Shown piece after piece: positions 1 to 5,702 of a stretch of DNA of 9,516 nt. The translations under genes were made by a program, and so were the position numbers. Location of the stretch: contig DFWB01000214.1 in assembly GCA_002380675.1 (NCBI GenBank), positions 1,146 through 10,661 of the forward strand, read 5' to 3'. The notes below the pieces were generated by a model that was given only the letters and a program-made list of their open reading frames with translations, was not told where the DNA came from and did not search any database. Every line of letters starts with the position of its first letter. The first letter of the stretch is position 1. Source of the stretch: Akkermansiaceae bacterium UBA4145 (GTDB lineage: Bacteria; Verrucomicrobiota; Verrucomicrobiia; Verrucomicrobiales; Akkermansiaceae).

Positions 1-417
1 GTAGTGCAGGGCTTGGTGGAAGGCAGCGTCCTGTTGATGGGCGGCCTTTAGGATGTCGAGTGCAAGGGAGCCATCCTCGGGGCCGAGTTCGAGGACGGAA
101 AAGACCTGTGGGTTGCCATGGGCTTCCCAGACCTGACGAATTCTAAGAGAAAGAAGACGGCCGTAGGCGGGACCGATACTGACGCTGGTAGCGAAGTCGC
201 CAGTCTTGCCGACCCGGGTGCGGTTTGGATCAGTGTAGTAGCCAAAATCCTCGTGATAGAGGGCTAGCTCCATGAAGCGGGAAAATGAGAGCGGGCCGCC
301 CTCCTTGATCATGGGAGCAAGGACATGGAGGAATAGAGGAGTTGCCCCAGTCGGGGAAGACGGGTAATTTCCCTCGACAGGGGAGGGACTAAGCCGATTT
401 GGATCCCTTGATTCCAT
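1..417 (-). CDS. MidA/NDUFAF7-family class I SAM-dependent methyltransferase (N-terminal part, runs off left edge)
   Basis: 139 codons are open from ATG 417 to base 1, so the 3' part is missing. Family hallmarks are visible. Residues 40-55 (GGPLSFSRFMELALYH) match the family's GPIS-x-x-x-FM start, followed by FGYY (58-61), GDFATS (73-78), the GPAYGRLL segment (82-89) and a SAM-binding motif I, ELGPEDGSL (110-118). In this family the mitochondrial member methylates an arginine of a complex I subunit; bacterial members are little studied and their substrate here is unknown. Start choice: an ATG at 312 would cut off the TPLFLHVL segment (residues 26-33), which resembles the TP-L-H-L stretch I recall just before the GP motif in NDUFAF7. 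No GTG, TTG or other ATG lies between, so ATG 417 is preferred; GTG 432 and TTG 435 are less likely. The preferred start overlaps the divergent PBP start by two bases. Motif I has Glu-Asp where relatives often have Gly-x before the last Gly. The family call is firm, the start moderate. Confidence 0.85.
   Translation of the reverse strand, partial: MESRDPNRLSPSPVEGNYPSSPTGATPLFLHVLAPMIKEGGPLSFSRFMELALYHEDFGYYTDPNRTRVGKTGDFATSVSIGPAYGRLLSLRIRQVWEAHGNPQVFSVLELGPEDGSLALDILKAAHQQDAAFHQALHY
342..370 (+). promoter_or_regulatory. Weak sigma70-like promoter candidate for the PBP gene
   Basis: TTGCCC (342-347) and TAATTT (365-370) are separated by exactly 17 nt and lie 45 nt upstream of the PBP start. 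The matches to TTGACA and TATAAT are only partial (about 4/6 and 3/6). The site lies inside the N-terminal coding part of the divergent methyltransferase gene. That is required if both genes start at CCATGG, since no intergenic space exists. The call rests on pattern only. Confidence 0.22.
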
Positions 418-2905
418 GGCGAAACAGAACACCAAAAACCGACGAAAGCGGCGTTTTTACAAGCGCAAAGGGTTGTGGGTTTTCCTTCTTCTCTGCATGA
501 CCGCTGCGATCGTGGCCCTGAGAATCGCCAATGAACGGCTGGAGCCCTACAAGCAACAGGCGGCGGCGATAGACATCTCAACGATCGATGATGTTGAGAT
601 CCCCAGCATGATTCTGGACCGGAAGGGCCGGGAGATTGGCCGGATGTTCGTGGAAAACCGGAGTAAGGTTTCTATTGAAGAGGTGCCCGAGAAGCTGATC
701 GATGCCCTCATCGCTCAGGAAGATCAGCGTTTCTTTGAGCATAATGGAGTCGACCAGGTTGGGGTGGCCCGGGCGGTCTGGTTGAACTTCAAGGCCCGGG
801 CGGTGACGCAGGGTGCCAGCACAATTACCATGCAGCTGGCTCGAAATGCCTTCGATTTGAAGTCGGGGGCCCGCGCTCTTGGGCAGACAGGCATCGAGAG
901 GAAAATCGTAGAGGCCTTTCTCGCCCTGCGGATCGAGCGGCACCTCACGCGTTCGCTGATGGCAGAGTATCCTGATGAAGCGGAGAGGAAGGGTCGCATG
1001 AAGAGGGTGGTCTTGGAGTATTACCTGAACCGGATTCCTTTTGGACATGGATACTATGGTGTGCGCTCCGCGGCGTTGGGATACTTTGGAAAAGAGCCTA
1101 TGGCGCTTACAGTCGAGGAGTGCGCCTCGCTGGTGGCCTGTGTAAAAAACCCGACTCTGATTTCTCCCCTTTCCAACCCGGCGAAGAATCGCAAGGCACG
1201 GGATCACGTGCTGAACCGAATGCTGGCCGAGGAGATGATCACGGAAGCGGAATGGATGCGGCTCTCCAGCAAGCCCGTGGTGGTTAATCCTAAACCCTTA
1301 CGGAAGGGGAAGTCGCACCTTTACGAAATCGTCGATGATATCGCCCTCGAGAAAGTGGGTATTGAGGCGATGTCCCGGGGTGGATTCAGGATTCATACTA
1401 CAATTGACCGGGATGTGCAGGAGCAGGCAGAGCAGAGCTTGCGGGAGCATCTCGACGTCATCGAGTCCAAGACGGGATACAGCCATCAGAAACGCAGGGA
1501 CTTCGAGCCCTCTCCAGGTAAAGTGCCCGCCTACGTGCAGGGTGCTGCCCTGATGATCGATCCGGATACGGGAAACGTTCTCGCTCATGTCGGAGGCAGG
1601 GACTACGCGCATTCCCAGTATGATTTTATTGAACTCGGGCGGCGGCCATTTGGAACGGCTTTTCTCCCAATGGTTTATGCAGCTGCCTTGCAGGATGGAG
1701 GTCACCCCTGCACTACTGTCCGGGATGAAGCGATGGATGCACGGGCGGTCGCGGTTGGTGCTCAGGAAGGGATTCTTGGGGAGTGGGGTATGGAAGTTGC
1801 GAATCCGTATTATGAGGGGAGAATTTCCAGTGCGCGGGCGCTGTCCTCTTCCAAATTGGCCGCTACGGTGCGGTTGGGGCGCGAGTTGACTCTGGCGAGG
1901 GTCGCGGCGCAGGCCAGAGCATTTGGTCTCCCGGTAGGCAGAGAAGATCTACTTACCCGGATGCTTCTTGGCCACGACTCGGTTTCACTTCGGGAAGCGG
2001 TTGGGGTTTATGCCGCGATTTCCCGTAAGGGTCAGCTTCCCGGTGAACCCCGCTACATCGAGCGTATTGAGAATGGAAAAGGAGAGGTGGTTTACGAAGC
2101 GCCTGCTCCCGCAAAGTCCGGGCTCGAGGCTGCATGTGACGAGATCACGGCCTATCAGATTCACGAAATGCTGCGAGAATCCATGATCGATGGAAATCTT
2201 GCAGAGGAGGCATCAGCCATTGCCTCCCCCTCTTTTCCGGGAGCGGTTAAGACCGGAACCACGCATGATTTTGCCGACGGGTGGAGCCTTGGGTATAACG
2301 GTAGAGTAGTCTTGGGAGTCTGGGTAGGGTTCCATCAGGGGAAAAAAGCGGTCTACGAGAACGCTTTTGGAAAACATCTCACTTTTCGTCCATGGGCCGA
2401 GGTGATGAATATCGCTGATCAGCACTATCCTGGTAAAGGGATTGAGGTCCCCGAAGGATTGACGCCCGCAAAAATTTGCCGTCATTCCGGGTTGCTGGCA
2501 ACCCGCTACTGTTACGACTCGGTGGAAGATACACAGGGAAACCGAAGCTTTCGTTATGCGGGTAAGACCGAGTGGCTGCGTGCTGACCGGATAAAACTTG
2601 GATTATGCGACCTACATGGGAAGGGGGGTATTGGAACCAATGAGGTTCTGAAACGCTATGGACCTCTGGCGATGGAATCAGGTGACCAGCAGCTTCTCCC
2701 GGTAGCTCCGATTCTTCCTCAGGCGAGTGGACTGATTGGAGAAGACCCCTACAATGCTGAGTTGGTGAGTTTGGAGAACATTCAGGGGGAGTTGAGCATT
2801 TTTGTGAAGGGTCCCAGTTTGCTGCTGGAGACCGAAATTCTCGGCGATGAAGATGGGGGGATCCCGCTTCGGCGCCCGAAAAAGATCGAGATCAAATCAG
2901 ATTGA
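416..2905 (+). CDS. Class A penicillin-binding protein: intact GT51 glycosyltransferase with degenerate transpeptidase domain
   Basis: 829 aa, anchored in the inner membrane. A basic N-terminus (residues 8-18) and one TM helix (about 19-37) precede a GT51 peptidoglycan glycosyltransferase domain (about 75-270). That domain keeps EDQRFFEH (102-109, catalytic Glu102), GASTITMQLARN (133-144), RKIVE (162-166, Glu166), the YYLNRIPFG / YGVRSAA / YFGK block (202-226) and the VKNPTLISPLSNP motif (243-255), so lipid II polymerisation is expected. An extra charged stretch of roughly 16 residues sits at about 181-197 between motifs 3 and 4. A transpeptidase domain (about 374-680) follows, but its SxxK is T414-A-F-L417 and its SxN is S479-K-L481; only KTGTT (612-616) is canonical. 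The cysteine-containing tail (IC-RHSGLLAT..C, then CDLH) is typical of PBP C-termini. ATG 416 is the first possible start after an in-frame TAA at 365. No Shine-Dalgarno sequence lies close by; a purine run at 380-388 is too far. It is the first gene of a three-gene run. The family is certain; loss of transpeptidation is inferred from the motifs. Confidence 0.96.
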   Translation: MAKQNTKNRRKRRFYKRKGLWVFLLLCMTAAIVALRIANERLEPYKQQAAAIDISTIDDVEIPSMILDRKGREIGRMFVENRSKVSIEEVPEKLIDALIAQEDQRFFEHNGVDQVGVARAVWLNFKARAVTQGASTITMQLARNAFDLKSGARALGQTGIERKIVEAFLALRIERHLTRSLMAEYPDEAERKGRMKRVVLEYYLNRIPFGHGYYGVRSAALGYFGKEPMALTVEECASLVACVKNPTLISPLSNPAKNRKARDHVLNRMLAEEMITEAEWMRLSSKPVVVNPKPLRKGKSHLYEIVDDIALEKVGIEAMSRGGFRIHTTIDRDVQEQAEQSLREHLDVIESKTGYSHQKRRDFEPSPGKVPAYVQGAALMIDPDTGNVLAHVGGRDYAHSQYDFIELGRRPFGTAFLPMVYAAALQDGGHPCTTVRDEAMDARAVAVGAQEGILGEWGMEVANPYYEGRISSARALSSSKLAATVRLGRELTLARVAAQARAFGLPVGREDLLTRMLLGHDSVSLREAVGVYAAISRKGQLPGEPRYIERIENGKGEVVYEAPAPAKSGLEAACDEITAYQIHEMLRESMIDGNLAEEASAIASPSFPGAVKTGTTHDFADGWSLGYNGRVVLGVWVGFHQGKKAVYENAFGKHLTFRPWAEVMNIADQHYPGKGIEVPEGLTPAKICRHSGLLATRYCYDSVEDTQGNRSFRYAGKTEWLRADRIKLGLCDLHGKGGIGTNEVLKRYGPLAMESGDQQLLPVAPILPQASGLIGEDPYNAELVSLENIQGELSIFVKGPSLLLETEILGDEDGGIPLRRPKKIEIKSD

Positions 2906-2939
2906 GCCCTTCCGGGTGGGGTATTATCCTGCTTGCACG

Positions 2940-4343
2940 ATGGAGCAAGGCCCCAACGAGGTCCAAAACGAATGGGGCGCATATTCCTGCCCATTATGCC
3001 ATGCCATTTTTCGACTTCCTGCTGGCTCCAGCGGAGTAATGGTGGCGTGCCCAATTTGTGGGGAAATTATGGGTGTTGGCGTTTCATTGCCCTCGGATAC
3101 TGCTGCGATGGCGGTGGCAGTTAGGCCGAGGCAGGTGCAAGTTGATGTAAATCTGGCAGGCGATCTGCCGACAGGGCGAGTTAAGGAGAAGCAAAGCCGG
3201 AAGCCTGACGTGTTGGTGAACCAAACGGTCGAGCAGGAATTCCGGAAGGCTGATGTGGTGGTGAGCCGAAGCATCGGGCAGGAGTTTCGGAAAGCCGATT
3301 TGACGATCGACAGGTCGGCAAATGAGGGATCTCTGAAGAGTCAGCCTCGCGCTCAGGAAAGAACCAGAAGGAGGAGAAAGAGGCGTCGTAAGGTCGTGAA
3401 AGGGAGAAGGCGATCGGAGAAGCTTGGCTGGGATTCGGAAACCTCTGAGGAGCTTTCAGGAAATGCTCAAGCTACTTCCTGGAAGATTGTGCTTTTTGGA
3501 GGTCTCATTGCTGCCGTCTTGATCGCTGGAGTACTGATTCTATTTCTTGTGGATCGAGATAACGAAGAGGGCCCGGTTTCCTCCGGGGATGCCATGCTCG
3601 CGAGGGAAGGAATAGTTCTTGGAGCAGAGAACGAAGAAGGGGTGCTCGTGCAAGAATTACGAACGGCGGATATTGACGCCGAGGTTGCTGCGATGACTGA
3701 GACAGTCGAGAGGTTTCTCGGGGCTACTACCGTGGACGAGCTTCTTGCCGTTACCCTCCGGGATCGCTACCAGCAGGATAGAATCAGGGACTATTACCGG
3801 ACACGTGAGTTGAAGCCCAAGGTGGCCAAACAGGTAGCTTCCGGTGGGCGTATCGTAAAAAATGGGGATCTGTGGGCAACGGATGTGATTTTTTCTGATA
3901 ATAGCCGCAGGCCGATCACTGTTCAGCGTGGTGAGAATGGCTATCGGGTCGATTGGGAGAGCTGGGTTGGCTACTCCGAGATGACGTGGGAGGACATCCG
4001 GGAGGCCCGCACGATGACGCCGATGGTCTTCCGGGTCCTTTGCTCGAAGGTTGAATACTATAATTATGGATTCGGAGATGAAGGTAAATGGACTTCCTTC
4101 CGCCTCCAATCTCCTGACCGTGAACATACACTCTTTGGTTATGTGGCACGTCGCTCCGAGGAAGAAAAGAGGTTGGTCCGGTACGGAGACAAGGAGGGAA
4201 AACCCCGGGCTTTTATTGTGAAAATTCGATATGCGGAGGATTCCGGTCCTGATCAGGTGATCATTGATGAAGTGCTCTCCACGGGGTGGTCCGCAGTCGG
4301 TGACAAATTTGGATTCTCCGATTCACCCGCTAATCCCGAATGA
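2940..4343 (+). CDS. Uncharacterised zinc-ribbon, single-pass membrane protein with internal repeats
   Basis: 467 aa of unknown function. Order of parts: a zinc ribbon with two CxxC pairs (C17, C20, C37, C40) resembling MJ0042-type ribbons; a linker holding three near-tandem 15-residue repeats (from 87, 102 and 117); a strongly basic patch (about 141-159); one TM helix (about 182-204, followed by VDRD); and a C-terminal domain of about 260 residues. By the positive-inside rule the ribbon, repeats and basic patch are cytoplasmic and the C-terminal domain lies outside the inner membrane. The latter begins with a helical part (ETVERFL..., about 254-295) and then has a DWESWVGYSEMTWE segment (338-351). 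I recall similar segments in unannotated PVC proteins, but this is memory only. ATG 2940 is chosen because it lies 34 nt after the PBP stop. An upstream in-frame ATG at 2847 would overlap the PBP gene by 59 nt and add 31 residues with no recognisable character. No Shine-Dalgarno sequence is at normal spacing. It is probably co-transcribed with the PBP gene, which suggests but does not prove an envelope role. Confidence 0.85.
   Translation: MEQGPNEVQNEWGAYSCPLCHAIFRLPAGSSGVMVACPICGEIMGVGVSLPSDTAAMAVAVRPRQVQVDVNLAGDLPTGRVKEKQSRKPDVLVNQTVEQEFRKADVVVSRSIGQEFRKADLTIDRSANEGSLKSQPRAQERTRRRRKRRRKVVKGRRRSEKLGWDSETSEELSGNAQATSWKIVLFGGLIAAVLIAGVLILFLVDRDNEEGPVSSGDAMLAREGIVLGAENEEGVLVQELRTADIDAEVAAMTETVERFLGATTVDELLAVTLRDRYQQDRIRDYYRTRELKPKVAKQVASGGRIVKNGDLWATDVIFSDNSRRPITVQRGENGYRVDWESWVGYSEMTWEDIREARTMTPMVFRVLCSKVEYYNYGFGDEGKWTSFRLQSPDREHTLFGYVARRSEEEKRLVRYGDKEGKPRAFIVKIRYAEDSGPDQVIIDEVLSTGWSAVGDKFGFSDSPANPE
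3198..3332 (+). repeat. Three near-tandem 45-nt coding repeats
   Basis: Units start at 3198, 3243 and 3288, each 15 codons and all in frame. They encode R-K-P/A-D-V/L-x-V/I-x-Q/R-S/T followed in units 1 and 2 by x-x-x-Q-E-F. Units 1 and 2 are clearly similar at DNA level; unit 3 diverges after its first half. The repeats lie in the predicted cytoplasmic linker of the zinc-ribbon membrane protein, between ribbon and basic patch. They look like internal duplication of a short peptide motif, possibly a binding or oligomerisation element. Confidence 0.75.
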
Positions 4344-4393
4344 AGGGGCTTTTTCTCGAGGGCTAATCCTGAACCTTAAACCAATGTAATCCC

Positions 4394-5680
4394 ATGGAAT
4401 TTCTTGATCTGGCCTCCGTCCTCCTCGTTCTCGCTGCCGTTTTTGGTTACCTGAACCTGAAGCTGTTCAAGTTGCCCACCACGATCGGAATCATGCTGAT
4501 CAGCTTGTTAGTCAGCGTTCTGCTCCTGGTGTTCCGGGATGCTCTTCCTCTTCTTCCGGAAGCAGCGGATCGCTTTGTGGAGTCCATCGATTTCAATAAG
4601 GCTTTGATGGAGGGAATGCTGAGTTTCCTCCTGTTTGCAGGCGCTCTTCACGTGAACCTCGGGGACCTTCTGGACCAGAAGAAGGTTGTATCCATCATGG
4701 CGAGTTTCGGAGTGCTTCTCTCGACGTTTCTTGTTGGAGGTGCTTCTTGGCTCCTTCTGCCCTTGTTCGGCTTCGAGGTGCCATTCATCTGGTGCCTCGT
4801 GTTCGGATCCCTTATTTCACCGACAGACCCGGTAGCTGTTCTCGGGATTCTCAAGACAGCAGGGGCGCCAAAATCCCTCGAGACCAAGATTACGGGAGAG
4901 TCACTTTTCAATGATGGGGTGGGGGTCGTGGTATTCCTTGCACTCCTCGGAATTGCGGTAGGCGGTCAAGGGGATCACGGTATTTCCGGAGCAGGGGATA
5001 TAGTTCAGCTGTTTCTGTGGGAAGCTGGAGGCGGGATGCTGTGGGGATTCGTCCTGGGACTGGGAGCATACTTCATGCTCCGTTCGATCGATAACTACCA
5101 GATGGAAATCCTGATCACTCTGGCCTTAGTGGTGGCGGGCTATCGCCTCGCTTCTCAATGGCACCTGAGTGGGCCTCTTGCGATGGTGGTCGCCGGCCTC
5201 ATGATGGGTAATCATGGACGGAGCTTTGCCATGAGTGACAAGACCCGGGAGCACCTGGATACTTTCTGGGAGCTCGTTGATGAGATTCTGAACGCGGTCT
5301 TGTTCCTCCTGATCGGGCTGGAGTTGTTCGTGCTGGATTTGTCGGGCAAGGCAGTTGCCGCGGGGGCTATCCTTATCGTGGTTGTTCTGGGTGCTCGATT
5401 TACGGCTACGTCAGTGCCTGTGATGCTGTTGAGAAGAAAACGGGAATTCTCTCCCGGAGTGGTGCGGGTTCTGACCTGGGGAGGGCTTCGGGGCGGGATT
5501 TCAGTGGCTCTGGCTCTCGCGATACCCAAGTCGATAGAGCACAGGGAGGTAATCCTGGTGGCGACTTACGTGATTGTGATTTTTTCCATTGCGGTGCAGG
5601 GACTTACCCTCAAACCGCTGGTGGCTAATCTGGTCCGCTCTCAGGCTGAGGAGAAGGAAGAGCCGGTTCCTCCCGTCTGA
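4394..5680 (+). CDS. CPA1-family Na+(K+)/H+ antiporter (NhaP-like)
   Basis: 428 aa, about 12-13 hydrophobic segments filling nearly the whole chain, with only a short charged C-terminal tail (415-428). It exchanges a monovalent cation for H+ across the inner membrane in pH and salt homeostasis. CPA1 hallmarks are present: SPTDPVAVL (142-150), the ion-binding Asn-Asp pair in GESLFNDGVG (N173-D174), FLLIGLEL (304-311) and TWGGLRGGIS (361-370, with Arg366). The ND pair, rather than DD, places it in CPA1 (usually electroneutral) and not CPA2. It lacks the large C-terminal regulatory domain of some relatives. ATG 4394 follows the previous stop by 50 nt; an ATG ten bases upstream is followed at once by TAA. 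No Shine-Dalgarno sequence is visible. It is probably the last gene of the PBP run and converges on hppA. Na+ versus K+ selectivity cannot be read from the sequence. Confidence 0.95.
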   Translation: MEFLDLASVLLVLAAVFGYLNLKLFKLPTTIGIMLISLLVSVLLLVFRDALPLLPEAADRFVESIDFNKALMEGMLSFLLFAGALHVNLGDLLDQKKVVSIMASFGVLLSTFLVGGASWLLLPLFGFEVPFIWCLVFGSLISPTDPVAVLGILKTAGAPKSLETKITGESLFNDGVGVVVFLALLGIAVGGQGDHGISGAGDIVQLFLWEAGGGMLWGFVLGLGAYFMLRSIDNYQMEILITLALVVAGYRLASQWHLSGPLAMVVAGLMMGNHGRSFAMSDKTREHLDTFWELVDEILNAVLFLLIGLELFVLDLSGKAVAAGAILIVVVLGARFTATSVPVMLLRRKREFSPGVVRVLTWGGLRGGISVALALAIPKSIEHREVILVATYVIVIFSIAVQGLTLKPLVANLVRSQAEEKEEPVPPV

Positions 5681-5702
5681 GTCCTCACCGGTGGTCTGCT
5701 CT
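5681..5702. other. 22-nt convergent intergenic gap, no convincing terminator
   Basis: This is the space between the stop codons of the antiporter (plus) and hppA (minus). It contains the 8-bp palindrome CACCGGTG (5686-5693) but no longer stem and no T-run on either strand. CCGGT just inside the antiporter gene can pair with ACCGG here, but only over 5 bp with a loop of about 20 nt. The two transcripts may therefore overlap at their 3' ends. Confidence 0.6.

Noticed and set aside
345..356. Short hairpin CCCC-AGTC-GGGG, with the same 12-mer on the minus strand near 7947-7958
   Set aside because: The 4-bp stem is too short, and one shared 12-mer is expected by chance in a window of this size; there is no other link between the two sites.
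578..1207. 209-codon open frame antisense to the PBP gene
   Set aside because: It lies wholly opposite the conserved GT51 domain and its translation has no recognisable features; it is a by-product of GC-rich coding on the other strand.
2847..2939. Upstream start (ATG 2847) for the zinc-ribbon protein
   Set aside because: It would overlap the PBP coding end by 59 nt and add residues that look like an out-of-frame reading; ATG 2940 fits normal spacing.
5662..5691. CCGGT/ACCGG inverted repeat at the convergent junction as a terminator
   Set aside because: Only 5 bp of stem, a loop of about 20 nt and no T-tract on either strand.
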